From assembly GCF_002483205.1 (NCBI RefSeq), contig NZ_DLHM01000003.1:124001-188000 (forward strand): a DNA stretch of 64,000 bases, read 5' to 3'. The DNA comes from Flavihumibacter sp. UBA7668 (GTDB lineage Bacteria; Bacteroidota; Bacteroidia; Chitinophagales; Chitinophagaceae). The notes below the pieces were generated by a model that was given only the letters and a program-made list of their open reading frames with translations, did not search any database and had not been told where the DNA came from. Each line of letters opens with the position of its first letter. The stretch's first letter is position 1. Positions 1 to 8,365 of the stretch are shown here, piece after piece. The translations under genes and the position numbers were made by a program.

Positions 1-1167
1 GGTAGGCATTACCATCAATGGGGACTTTCAATCGACAGGCAGGAAATAAAAGATCAGTTGAGGGAATTTGAATACCAGGATTCTGCAGGTTATAGTTTAC
101 CTAATAATCCGGGTTCATTACATTTATTCAAATCACTTCGCTCCAATGCTGCGCTTACGATTCACCGGTTGTCAGCCTACTGGCAGGACAATATCTCTTT
201 GGGCGATTCATCCGGAACGGTTTTACAATTGGGCGTACGTTTGAATTATAATGACCTCAATAAAGAAATCCTCGTCTCACCGAGGGCTGGAATAAGTTGG
301 AAACCCAACCGATGGAAAAAAGATATCATTTTTAAGGGAAGTGCCGGCCTTTATATGCAGCCGCCCTTTTATCGGGAACTTAGACGATATAATGGAACCC
401 TGAATACGGATCTTAAAGCTCAAAAAAGCTGGCAGGTAAGCGCCGGATTCGATTATAATTTCCCCGCTTTCAACCAAACCCTGCGCTTAAGTACCGAAGC
501 TTATTTCAAACAGCTATGGGATGTTGTCCCTTACGATATAGACAATGTACGAATGCGCTATTTTGGAGAAAATAATGCCAAAGCCTATGCAACCGGACTG
601 GAAGCCAGATTATATGGTGAGTTGGTAAAAGATGCCGAGAGTTATCTCAGTATTGGTTTTATGCGTACCCGTGAAGACATCAAAAACGATTTTTATTACA
701 ACTACACCGTTGATGAACAAAATCAACCGGTAGACAGCACCCTGACGCAGAATGGATACCTGCGGAGACCAACTGATCGCTTCTTAACAATAGGCATGTT
801 TTTTCAGGATTATCTATCTACCAATAAAAATATCAAGGTTTATATCAATGGCATCTACGGATCCAATCTACCTTATAATATTCCCAATTCAATCCGCTAC
901 AGAAATGCCTTGTTTATTGATCCCTATATCCGGATCGATCTTGGATTCAGTGCGCTTTTATTAAACAGTGATCGCACCCGCCGTCGTCGTCATGCCCCTT
1001 TCCGCAGTTTCGAAAACATCTGGGCCTCACTCGAAATATTCAATATCATCGATCGCGCCAACACTATTTCCTACCTGCTCATCAAAGATTTTTCCAACAC
1101 TACTTATGCCATTCCAAACCGCCTTACACCCAGGTTGCTGAATGTGAAATTGGTTGGGAGGTGGTAG
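1..1167 (+). CDS. TonB-dependent receptor, C-terminal part (gene starts before the window)
   Basis: The frame is open from base 1, so only about the last 388 residues are visible. They show alternating aromatic and polar beta-strands typical of an outer-membrane barrel, and a C-terminus ending in LLNVKLVGRW, the usual aromatic-ended last strand of TonB-dependent receptors. The segment with N-R-L-T-P-R-L before the end resembles the conserved end of SusC/FecA-like barrels in Bacteroidota. Signal peptide, plug and TonB box lie outside the window, so the substrate cannot be inferred. The gene is followed by a purine-rich repeat tract and no obvious terminator hairpin. Confidence 0.8.
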   Translation, partial: GRHYHQWGLSIDRQEIKDQLREFEYQDSAGYSLPNNPGSLHLFKSLRSNAALTIHRLSAYWQDNISLGDSSGTVLQLGVRLNYNDLNKEILVSPRAGISWKPNRWKKDIIFKGSAGLYMQPPFYRELRRYNGTLNTDLKAQKSWQVSAGFDYNFPAFNQTLRLSTEAYFKQLWDVVPYDIDNVRMRYFGENNAKAYATGLEARLYGELVKDAESYLSIGFMRTREDIKNDFYYNYTVDEQNQPVDSTLTQNGYLRRPTDRFLTIGMFFQDYLSTNKNIKVYINGIYGSNLPYNIPNSIRYRNALFIDPYIRIDLGFSALLLNSDRTRRRRHAPFRSFENIWASLEIFNIIDRANTISYLLIKDFSNTTYAIPNRLTPRLLNVKLVGRW

Positions 1168-1240
1168 GAAAAGAGGAGACAAAGGAGGAAAAGGAAACAA
1201 AGTAGGAAAAGGGGACAAAGGAAGAAAAGGAGAAAGGTGA
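1164..1240. repeat. Purine-rich imperfect tandem repeat
   Basis: About four to five imperfect copies of a roughly 15-base unit of the type GGAGACAAAGGAGGAAAA follow the receptor stop codon. The same unit occurs in the opposite orientation at 1927-2030, so the two tracts face each other across the four-helix-bundle gene. Similar tracts lie near 41160-41215, 41760-41805 and 44972-45112. Nothing coding is visible between 1168 and 1366 apart from this. Confidence 0.65.
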
Positions 1241-1366
1241 ATCTTGCTTATTTCCAGGTAATTTATTAAATGGGATTTAGTATGAGCTTACCTGTACCTT
1301 AATTCTCAAAATTCAATCATAAAAACAGATATTAAGTGTGTTATTTACAAAATTTCACCGAGGAAT

Positions 1367-1741
1367 TTATGATTCCTCCTTTTTCAATCCCCAATTCCAA
1401 TAAAGGTTATAAAGTTGTGCAGCTACTTTTTTGTATTCGTTATATAATTCATTAAACCTTTCTTCTGTTATAAAATTGCATTTGTAAGCCAGCTCAAGAG
1501 CGGTTTTTGTTTCTTCGACAGATCCCTGAGAATAAACCAGTGATTTTTTTATTTCATTCGAATAAATTCTTCTCCCCCAGCCCTCTGCAATATTCAAAGG
1601 TACAGACCTTGCAGCACGGGTCAATTGAGATGTCAATGAGTATTTTTCAGCAATAGGAAAATTTTTCGATAAATCAAATACTTGCATTGCCAAATCCAAT
1701 GACAAATTATAAACATGTAGGTCCTCCAGTTTCGTAATCAT
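1367..1741 (-). CDS. Four-helix bundle protein (S23/IVS-encoded family)
   Basis: The 124-residue product begins with the K-L-E-D-L-x-V-Y pattern and contains R-A-A-R-S-V-P-L-N-I-A-E-G around residues 42-54, the signature of the four-helix-bundle family first known from open frames inside 23S rRNA intervening sequences. The length matches the family. Here it is a free-standing gene, not in an rRNA operon. The biochemical role of the family is unknown. It sits alone between two spacers rich in short repeats. Confidence 0.85.
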   Translation of the reverse strand: MITKLEDLHVYNLSLDLAMQVFDLSKNFPIAEKYSLTSQLTRAARSVPLNIAEGWGRRIYSNEIKKSLVYSQGSVEETKTALELAYKCNFITEERFNELYNEYKKVAAQLYNLYWNWGLKKEES

Positions 1742-2034
1742 TTTTTAAACTTAATAATTTGTTTGAGACTATTTTACCGTTAAATAACCCATTTTGAAAT
1801 GAGACATGGAAGTTAGAATTTCGAAATTGGAAGTTGGAAGTTGGTTGCAATACGATAGAAACCTTGGCATAAAACACTATTGAAAGCTCATCTTTTAACG
1901 TCAATTTTCTCTCCCCTACTTTTTACCTTTCCACCCTTGTCTCCTTTTCCTCCTTTGTCTCCTTTTCCTCCTTTGTCTCCTCTTCCTCCCTTGTCTCCTT
2001 TTCCTCCTCTTTCTCCTTTTTCTCCCTTCTACCA
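1742..2034. other. Repeat-bearing spacer upstream of pdxJ
   Basis: This gene-free stretch holds a GGAAGTT heptamer array near 1807-1845 (three clear copies, two of them adjacent) and, from about 1927 to 2030, a pyrimidine-rich array of CCTCCTTTGTCTCCTTTT-type units. Open frames drawn through it (for example on the minus strand) are low-complexity translations of the repeat and are not credible genes. Confidence 0.6.
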
Positions 2035-2042
2035 TATCTTTG
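2035..2042 (+). promoter_or_regulatory. Candidate -7 box of pdxJ (TATCTTTG)
   Basis: TATCTTTG matches the Bacteroidota -7 consensus TAnnTTTG exactly. Only CCAC separates it from the pdxJ ATG, so the transcript would be leaderless or nearly so. No TTTG -33 element is visible, because that region is the pyrimidine repeat. Confidence 0.5.
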
Positions 2043-2046
2043 CCAC

Positions 2047-2769
2047 ATGACTAAACTCTCTGTAAACATCAACAAAATTGCCACCATTAGAAATAGCCGC
2101 GGGGGCAATAATCCGGATGTAGTGAAGGCGGCGAAAGATGTGCAGCTTTTTGGAGCGGATGGAGTAACGGTACATCCCAGGCCGGATGAACGACATATAA
2201 GGTATGCAGATGTACGGGCGATTAAACCCATTATTACAACAGAATTCAATATTGAAGGAAATTGCAGGGAAGAAAAATTCATTGATCTGGTTTTGGAAAC
2301 AAAACCAGATCAGGTGACCCTTGTTCCGGATACAGACGGACAACTTACCTCGGATCATGGCTGGAATACTATTCAGCATAAAGACTATCTGATCGAAATG
2401 ATCCGGATATTCAAACAAGCCGGGATTCGCACGTCTATTTTTGTGGATCCGGTTGTTGAAATGGTGGAAGCTGCTGCCGCAACGGGAACCGATCGGATAG
2501 AATTGTATACCGAAGGTTATGCCCGTCTATTTTTAGAGGATAAGGAAAAAGCCATTGCCCCCTATGTTCAGGCAGCCTTAAAAGCGAAAGAACTAGGATT
2601 GGGCATTAATGCCGGCCATGACCTGGATCTGCACAACCTTGGATTTTTTTCAAAAAATATCCCTTATGCAGATGAAGTGTCCATTGGACATGCCCTGATT
2701 TGCGATGCAATTTACCTCGGGCTGGAAAACACCATCCAATTATATAAACGGCAGTTGCAACAGTTTTAA
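2047..2769 (+). CDS. pdxJ: Pyridoxine 5'-phosphate synthase
   Basis: PdxJ condenses 1-deoxyxylulose 5-phosphate with 3-amino-2-oxopropyl phosphate to pyridoxine 5'-phosphate, the last ring-forming step of DXP-dependent vitamin B6 synthesis. The 240-residue protein has the family start (L-S-V-N-I-N-K-I-A), the HPRPDERHI active-site loop at residues 43-51, a TEFNIEGN segment near 65-72 and the NAGHDL phosphate-binding segment near 190. The length is typical of the family. It is monocistronic as far as can be seen. Its pathway product, PLP, is used by TrpB, HisC and the group II decarboxylase in this window. Confidence 0.97.
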   Translation: MTKLSVNINKIATIRNSRGGNNPDVVKAAKDVQLFGADGVTVHPRPDERHIRYADVRAIKPIITTEFNIEGNCREEKFIDLVLETKPDQVTLVPDTDGQLTSDHGWNTIQHKDYLIEMIRIFKQAGIRTSIFVDPVVEMVEAAAATGTDRIELYTEGYARLFLEDKEKAIAPYVQAALKAKELGLGINAGHDLDLHNLGFFSKNIPYADEVSIGHALICDAIYLGLENTIQLYKRQLQQF

Positions 2770-2842
2770 AAAAAAACTCAACCACCCAATCTGATTCTTT
2801 TCCTTTTTCGTAGGTACCAGTCTACCAATAAAACTGGAAACC

Positions 2843-4366
2843 ATGAAAAGGACAACACAACATTTTTTAGGAGGTTTAGCACTCCTCGGATTAATCAGCC
2901 TCGCCTCTTGTAAAAAAGATGATTCACCCCAAATGGATCAAAAGGGGCCGGATATTGAATTCCTGGTTCTTGACAATGGCAACAAACTGGTTCGGTTCAA
3001 TGCGGAATCGCCTAAAATGCCTATCAGTACAACCCCGATTGCCGGACTGCAGGAAGGCGAATCGGTTTTGGCGATTGATTTCCGTCCGGCAACCGGGCAG
3101 CTCTATGCGCTTAGCAGCACCAGCAGATTATTAGTGATTGATGAAAAAAACGGCAATACCCGAGCTATTGGAACCGGGCCATTTAGTCCGGTTTTGAGCA
3201 GTTCAATTGCAGGATTTGATTTTAATCCAACCGTTGATCGTATCCGCATTGTAACAAGTAATGGCCAAAACCTTCGGGCTCACCCTGAAACAGGCGCCAT
3301 TGTTGCAACAGACGGAGTTATAAATGGGGTAACAAATGCCATGGTTACCGGAGTAGCTTATTCCGACAGTAAGGCGGGTACAACCACTACAACTCTTTTT
3401 GATATTGATACGGAAACCGATATGCTGTACAAGCAGGATCCGCCCAACAATGGCACGCTGGTAGCAGTTGGCAAACTTAATAATGATTTCAATGGCGAAA
3501 TTGGATTTGATATCAGTCCGGATAACAGTGCTGCATTAGCCGTAGCAACTAAAAATGGAAAATCAACCTTATATCAGGTTGATCTGGCAAGTGGAAAATC
3601 AATCAAAATTGGCGAACTGATGGGTGTTACCAATGCAAATGGATTAGCCATTCCTTCCGAACCGGTGGCTTATGCCATCAGTAATGGAAAGAATCTGCTC
3701 ATCTTTAACCCCATGGCCCCTATGCCCATAACCAAGGCCATCACGGGTCTTTTGCCTGATGAAAAAATTATGGGAATAGATTTTCGTCCGGCAAATGGCG
3801 CGCTGTATGCATTGGGAAGCAGCAGTCGGTTATACACGCTGAACACATCCAATGGAGCTGCTACGGGTATTGGTACATTACCATTTACAACCCTTCTTTC
3901 AGGAACTTATTTTGGATTTGATTTTAATCCTACGGTTGACAGGATCCGTGTAGTAAGTAATACCGGACAAAACCTGCGATTGAATCCAAATGATGGTACA
4001 CTGGCTGCTACGGACGGGATGCTTAACCCGGGAACTCCTTCTGTAAGTGCAGCAGCCTATACCAATAATTTTGCTGGTGCAACCACAACCATTCTGTATG
4101 ATATTGATTGTGGCACCGATAAATTATATCGTCAGGATCCACCTAATAATGGAACGCTTGTTGAAGTTGGAGCAACAGGAATTAATATCGAAAGCAGTAA
4201 TGGATTTGATATTGGAAGTCAGTCTGGAAAAGCCTGGGCTATCCTTACTGTAAATGGAACCACTAAACTCTATGAGATCAATTTGAATAACGGAATGGTT
4301 ACAGCCGTTGGAAATTACACTTTCAGCGGACCGATGGACGGTTTCTCTGTAGGTCTTGGATTTTAG
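2843..4366 (+). CDS. DUF4394 lipoprotein with two tandem DUF4394 domains
   Basis: The product has 507 residues. A hydrophobic signal followed by L-A-S-C-K-K around residue 23 marks a type II signal peptide and a lipidated cysteine. Two homologous halves follow, about residues 40-272 and 275-507. Each carries a near-identical block, GFDFNPTVDRIR then a G-Q-N-L-R segment, and a later D-P-P-N-N-G-T-L-V block. DUF4394 proteins are predicted beta-propellers of unknown function. Lipidation and the propeller fold suggest a surface or periplasmic binding role, which is inference. It is followed by a clear terminator. Confidence 0.9.
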   Translation: MKRTTQHFLGGLALLGLISLASCKKDDSPQMDQKGPDIEFLVLDNGNKLVRFNAESPKMPISTTPIAGLQEGESVLAIDFRPATGQLYALSSTSRLLVIDEKNGNTRAIGTGPFSPVLSSSIAGFDFNPTVDRIRIVTSNGQNLRAHPETGAIVATDGVINGVTNAMVTGVAYSDSKAGTTTTTLFDIDTETDMLYKQDPPNNGTLVAVGKLNNDFNGEIGFDISPDNSAALAVATKNGKSTLYQVDLASGKSIKIGELMGVTNANGLAIPSEPVAYAISNGKNLLIFNPMAPMPITKAITGLLPDEKIMGIDFRPANGALYALGSSSRLYTLNTSNGAATGIGTLPFTTLLSGTYFGFDFNPTVDRIRVVSNTGQNLRLNPNDGTLAATDGMLNPGTPSVSAAAYTNNFAGATTTILYDIDCGTDKLYRQDPPNNGTLVEVGATGINIESSNGFDIGSQSGKAWAILTVNGTTKLYEINLNNGMVTAVGNYTFSGPMDGFSVGLGF

Positions 4367-4391
4367 GGCGCTTATCTCTGATACCACAGAT

Positions 4392-4428
4392 ATTGCCGGT
4401 TCATTCCTGAACCGGCAATTTTCGTTTC
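4392..4428 (+). terminator. Rho-independent terminator after the DUF4394 gene
   Basis: A perfect 11-bp stem, ATTGCCGGTTC paired with GAACCGGCAAT (4392-4402 with 4409-4419) around a 6-base loop, is followed by TTTTCGTTT. It separates the lipoprotein gene from the molybdenum-cofactor operon. Confidence 0.85.
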
Positions 4429-4460
4429 TGTAACTTTATGCAGGAATAGTAGAATAGACA

Positions 4461-5585
4461 ATGAAAGAAATAAAAGCCATCCTGCAGGCATATGAAATGG
4501 CAATATCAGAGAATAAACAGTCCGCACTTGTAACGGTAGTACAAGTCGAAGGATCCTCCTATCGCAGACCCGGCGCCAGAATGCTGGTAACGGAAGATGG
4601 AATGATGACCGGTGCTATCAGTGGTGGTTGCCTGGAAGGGGATGCTTTGCGAAAAGCATTGCTTGTTTTACACCAGCAAAAATCCAAACTGGTTACCTAT
4701 GATACCAGTGACGAGGAAGACGCCTCCATCGGTATTCAACTTGGCTGTGCCGGAATCATACAAGTACTGATGGAACCGATCCGCCCTGACCTAAGTGGGA
4801 ATCCAATTGATTTATTCAGGAAACTGACAGCAAAAAGGCAATCCTGTGTGATGATTACGCTGTTTTCCATGGAACATACTGATTCATCCCAATGGGGAAC
4901 CTGCTGGATGGTTGAAGAGGATGGAGCAAGCTCGGGCAATTTACCAGATCCGGAGTTGCTACCAAAAGTTAGTTTTGCTGCCAGAAAAGCAATGGAGAGC
5001 AAAAAATCTGGTTTTGAGCAATTCAGTACAGGAAATCAAAGCTGGAACTGTTTTATAGAATATATACCGGCGCCTGTTTCATTGCTGGTTGTGGGGGCAG
5101 GAAACGATATTTTTCCCCTTTTAGATATGGCAATCATTCTGGGTTGGGAAACAACCATACTTGATGGCAGGCCAACACATGCCAATAGAGATCGTTTTCA
5201 ATCCGGTTGTCGGCTTATTGTCAGCAGACCTGAACAGGCGCTGGAAAATATCCAAACAGACCAGCGAATGGCAGCCACCCTGATGACCCATAATTATTCG
5301 TATGACAAAGCTATGCTGAGGATTCTATTGGAGACCAATATCCCTTATATCGGCACCCTTGGACCTCGAAAAAAACTGGAACGCATGTTAAAGGACCTCG
5401 AAAACGAGGGGGTGAAGGTTACAGAAAAGCAGCTTGACAGGATTTATGGACCGGTTGGTTTTGATCTGGGCGCAGAAACAGCAGACGAAATTGCTTTGTC
5501 GATAATTGCAGAAATTCAGGCATTTATGTCAAAAAAAGAAGGCCCATCGCTAAAAAATAAAACATCAGGCATTCATTCTAATTAA
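4461..5585 (+). CDS. XdhC/CoxI family protein
   Basis: XdhC-family proteins bind molybdenum cofactor and help mature and insert it into xanthine-dehydrogenase-type hydroxylases. The protein (374 residues) has the XdhC/CoxI N-domain, with GSSYRRPGA at 31-39, SGGCLE at 54-59 and LGCAG at 94-98. The C-terminal Rossmann domain has a glycine motif G-A-G-N-D at 212-216, where family members usually read GAGHD or GAGPV. It opens the molybdenum-cofactor operon; the next start follows 8 nt after the stop. No hydroxylase structural gene lies in the window, so the client enzyme must be encoded elsewhere. Confidence 0.88.
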   Translation: MKEIKAILQAYEMAISENKQSALVTVVQVEGSSYRRPGARMLVTEDGMMTGAISGGCLEGDALRKALLVLHQQKSKLVTYDTSDEEDASIGIQLGCAGIIQVLMEPIRPDLSGNPIDLFRKLTAKRQSCVMITLFSMEHTDSSQWGTCWMVEEDGASSGNLPDPELLPKVSFAARKAMESKKSGFEQFSTGNQSWNCFIEYIPAPVSLLVVGAGNDIFPLLDMAIILGWETTILDGRPTHANRDRFQSGCRLIVSRPEQALENIQTDQRMAATLMTHNYSYDKAMLRILLETNIPYIGTLGPRKKLERMLKDLENEGVKVTEKQLDRIYGPVGFDLGAETADEIALSIIAEIQAFMSKKEGPSLKNKTSGIHSN

Positions 5586-5593
5586 GAAAAACC

Positions 5594-6187
5594 ATGCAGG
5601 GAGCAATTTTGTTATTGGCTGCAGGGAGTTCAAGCAGGATGGGTAAACCCAAACAACTCCTGCCCCATAAGGGTAGAACCCTGCTTTGGCATGCTGCAAA
5701 TGCTGCAAAAATGGCGGAATTGGGAGAGGTATTAATAGTTACGGGTGAATTGGACGTTCATATTAGAATGAATTTGGCGGATTTGAATATTTCCTTTGTT
5801 CTAAACCCCAATTGGGCAGAAGGTATGGCATCCAGTATTGTAACCGGGATGAATTATTTAACAAATTTGCAACCAGTTCCGGATGCTGTACTAATCATGG
5901 TGGGCGATCAGCCCGCAGTAAATGAAGGCCTGTTGAAAAAATTATGGTTAAATTGGCAGGAAAGCGGGAAAGCAATAGCAGCATCCAGCTATGCCCAACA
6001 GGTTGGCACGCCTGCTGTTTTTGCTCAATCTCTTTTTAGTGAGCTGCTGCTTTTAAAAGGTGATACCGGAGCAAAAAAACTGATTAAAAAGTATCAGGAT
6101 CAGGTTAGTCTGGTGCCATTTCCAGATGGATTACTTGATATAGATACGCCGCAAGACTATGAACAACTAAAGAAATCAAGTGAATGA
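5594..6187 (+). CDS. MocA/MobA-like molybdenum cofactor nucleotidyltransferase
   Basis: The 197-residue protein starts with the nucleotidyltransferase signature L-A-A-G-S-S-S-R-M-G-K-P-K (8-20) and has GDQPAV at 104-109 and a D-I-D-T-P-x-D motif near the end. This is the pattern of MocA (cytidylyl) and related MobA-like enzymes. Pairing with an XdhC-type protein favours a CTP:molybdopterin cytidylyltransferase serving a xanthine-oxidase-family enzyme, but guanylyl transfer cannot be excluded from sequence alone. It overlaps the moaA start by 4 nt, so the two are translationally coupled. Confidence 0.85.
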   Translation: MQGAILLLAAGSSSRMGKPKQLLPHKGRTLLWHAANAAKMAELGEVLIVTGELDVHIRMNLADLNISFVLNPNWAEGMASSIVTGMNYLTNLQPVPDAVLIMVGDQPAVNEGLLKKLWLNWQESGKAIAASSYAQQVGTPAVFAQSLFSELLLLKGDTGAKKLIKKYQDQVSLVPFPDGLLDIDTPQDYEQLKKSSE

Positions 6188-7173
6188 GTACAATACTAAC
6201 AGACAACTATAACCGATTTCATGATTATCTGCGGATTTCGCTGACAGATAACTGTAATCTTCGCTGCTTTTATTGTATGCCCGAGGAAAGTTATGAATTT
6301 ACTCCCGCAAGCCGCCTGATGCAGGCGGATGAACTATTTTCTATTGCCAAACTTTTTGTTGACCTCGGTGTAAAAAAAATCAGGTTAACCGGAGGAGAAC
6401 CACTGGTTCGAAAAGATGCAGGTGCTATAATACGTCAATTAGCTACACTGCCGGTTGAACTGACCCTTACCACCAATGGAACCAGGATAGCCCAATTTCT
6501 TCCACTGTTAAAAGAATCAGGAGTTAAATCGCTCAATATAAGTTTGGACACACTCAAACCCGAACGATTTTCTGTAATTACAAGACGCGACCAGTTTCAA
6601 GTAGTATACGACTCTATTCACCAATTAATGGAACAGAATTTTCATGTAAAAGTGAATGTGGTTGTTATGAAGGGCATGAATGAAGATGAACTGTTGGATT
6701 TCGTTGTCTGGACAAAATCCTCTCCTGTTCATGTTCGGTTTATTGAGTTTATGCCTTTCAGTGGTAATCGCTGGACCAGCAACAAAGTACTGACCTGGCA
6801 GGAAATATTGGAAATTGTTGGAAATGAATATCCCATAGTACCCATTGCCGGAGCGGCCCATGATACTGCAAAGAAATACCATATCCCCGGCCATGCGGGC
6901 AGCTTTGCAATTATAAGCACCATGAGCAATAATTTTTGTTCCACCTGTAACAGAATTCGACTGACAGCTGATGGAAAACTAAAAAATTGTCTTTTCTCCA
7001 GTTCGGAAACAGATTTATTAACACCATTCCGTAAGGGCATGGACATTAAGCCGCTGATTGAGAAGAACATCCGTTCCAAGAAAAAAGAACTCGGAGGGCA
7101 GTTTACCCAGGATTTTGAAAAAATAGAAGCTACCGAATTAACCAATAGAAGTATGATAACAATCGGAGGGTAA
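6184..7173 (+). CDS. moaA: GTP 3',8-cyclase
   Basis: This radical-SAM enzyme catalyses the first step of molybdopterin synthesis, GTP to 3',8-cyclo-7,8-dihydro-GTP. The N-terminal 4Fe-4S cluster motif CxxxCxxC is at Cys24, Cys28 and Cys31. A second cluster motif, C-S-T-C-N-R-I-R-L with a later Cys, lies about residues 255-275. The protein ends in the required Gly-Gly tail (I-T-I-G-G). The length of 329 residues is normal. It overlaps the preceding gene by 4 nt, and its last codons contain GGAGG, which can serve as ribosome binding site for moeA one base downstream. Confidence 0.97.
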   Translation: MSTILTDNYNRFHDYLRISLTDNCNLRCFYCMPEESYEFTPASRLMQADELFSIAKLFVDLGVKKIRLTGGEPLVRKDAGAIIRQLATLPVELTLTTNGTRIAQFLPLLKESGVKSLNISLDTLKPERFSVITRRDQFQVVYDSIHQLMEQNFHVKVNVVVMKGMNEDELLDFVVWTKSSPVHVRFIEFMPFSGNRWTSNKVLTWQEILEIVGNEYPIVPIAGAAHDTAKKYHIPGHAGSFAIISTMSNNFCSTCNRIRLTADGKLKNCLFSSSETDLLTPFRKGMDIKPLIEKNIRSKKKELGGQFTQDFEKIEATELTNRSMITIGG

Positions 7174-7174
7174 A

Positions 7175-8356
7175 ATGGTAACAGTACAGGAGGCAAAACA
7201 ACTTATTCGGGAAAACAGTCAGAAGCTGGACCCTGTTGAAATACCACTTATACAGGCAGCAGGACTTATACTTGCGCAGGATTTTATAGCACCCATTGAT
7301 ATTCCATCTTTTCCGCAATCCGGAATGGATGGTTATGCTTTTGCTTTTGATTCGTATAAACCAGGATCCCATTTGGAAATAATTGGTGAAATGGCGGCCG
7401 GTGTGCATGAAATGCTAGAAATTCCGGCTGGAAAAGCAGTTCGAATTTTCACCGGAGCACCTGTACCAAATGGAACCGACACAGTTGTTATGCAGGAAAA
7501 AACCAGCAGAAAGGATCAATTCCTGTCTATTAATTTTCCAGAAATGAAAAAAGGCGACAATGTTAGGCCCAAAGGTTCAGAAATCGGGAAAAATGCACTC
7601 GCATTACCTAAAGGTAGCCTGCTTAGTCCTGCAGCGCTTGGATTTCTTGCAGGGATGGGAGCAACAAATGTATGGGTTTATCCGGCTCCTTCCATTGCAT
7701 TATTGGTAACCGGAAATGAATTGCAGCAACCAGGTAAACCATTGGCTTATGGTCAGGTATACGAATCCAATTCTATTGCAATTCAGGCAGCCTTGCAAAA
7801 AATAGGGCTTTCACTTCAAAAAATATATACTGTTCATGACAGTCTGGAGCAATTAACAAATGTACTAAATGAAGCAATCGATCAGCATGACCTTATTCTC
7901 CTGACCGGAGGTATTAGTGTGGGCGATTATGATTTCACGTTGCCAGCAACGGAGTCCTGCAAAGTGGAGCAATTATTTCATAAAATCAGTCAGAAACCGG
8001 GAAAGCCAATCTATGCTGGAAAAAAAGGAAGAAAAATAGTGCTTGCATTACCTGGAAATCCGGCATCGGTATTGACCTGTTTTTATGAATATGTAACGGA
8101 AGCAGTATCGGTTTTAATGCAAAAAAATATTCGACCTGAAATAAAAATAGTTCCTGCTGCTGGGCCATTTACTAAAAAAGCCGCACTTGCATTTTTTCTC
8201 AAAGGATATTATGATGGTGAGCTCCTGCATTTTTTACCTGCACAGGAATCATATAAACTGAATTCATTTGCGCAGGCTAATTGTCTGGTATTTCTACCTG
8301 CCGAAAGCATTGGTGTAGAAAAGGGAGATCAGGTTGAAATTCATTTAATACAGTAA
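7175..8356 (+). CDS. moeA: Molybdopterin molybdotransferase
   Basis: MoeA inserts molybdate into adenylated molybdopterin. The 393-residue protein has the S-G-M-D-G-Y-A motif at 49-55, a G-A-P-V-P block near residue 95, a T-G-N-E-L motif near 175 and the MPT-binding segment T-G-G-I-S-V-G-D-Y-D at about 243-252. The C-terminal domain IV is present. Its start lies 1 nt after the moaA stop and uses the GGAGG inside the moaA end. Confidence 0.96.
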   Translation: MVTVQEAKQLIRENSQKLDPVEIPLIQAAGLILAQDFIAPIDIPSFPQSGMDGYAFAFDSYKPGSHLEIIGEMAAGVHEMLEIPAGKAVRIFTGAPVPNGTDTVVMQEKTSRKDQFLSINFPEMKKGDNVRPKGSEIGKNALALPKGSLLSPAALGFLAGMGATNVWVYPAPSIALLVTGNELQQPGKPLAYGQVYESNSIAIQAALQKIGLSLQKIYTVHDSLEQLTNVLNEAIDQHDLILLTGGISVGDYDFTLPATESCKVEQLFHKISQKPGKPIYAGKKGRKIVLALPGNPASVLTCFYEYVTEAVSVLMQKNIRPEIKIVPAAGPFTKKAALAFFLKGYYDGELLHFLPAQESYKLNSFAQANCLVFLPAESIGVEKGDQVEIHLIQ

Positions 8357-8365
8357 TGAAATAAT

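Noticed and set aside
1367..1741. Ribosomal protein S23 function for the four-helix-bundle gene
   Set aside because: The old family name came from frames in rRNA intervening sequences; no ribosomal role is established and there is no rRNA here.
1923..2282. Minus-strand frame of 119 codons overlapping pdxJ
   Set aside because: Lys/Glu-rich end is the translated repeat and the rest is the antisense of pdxJ.
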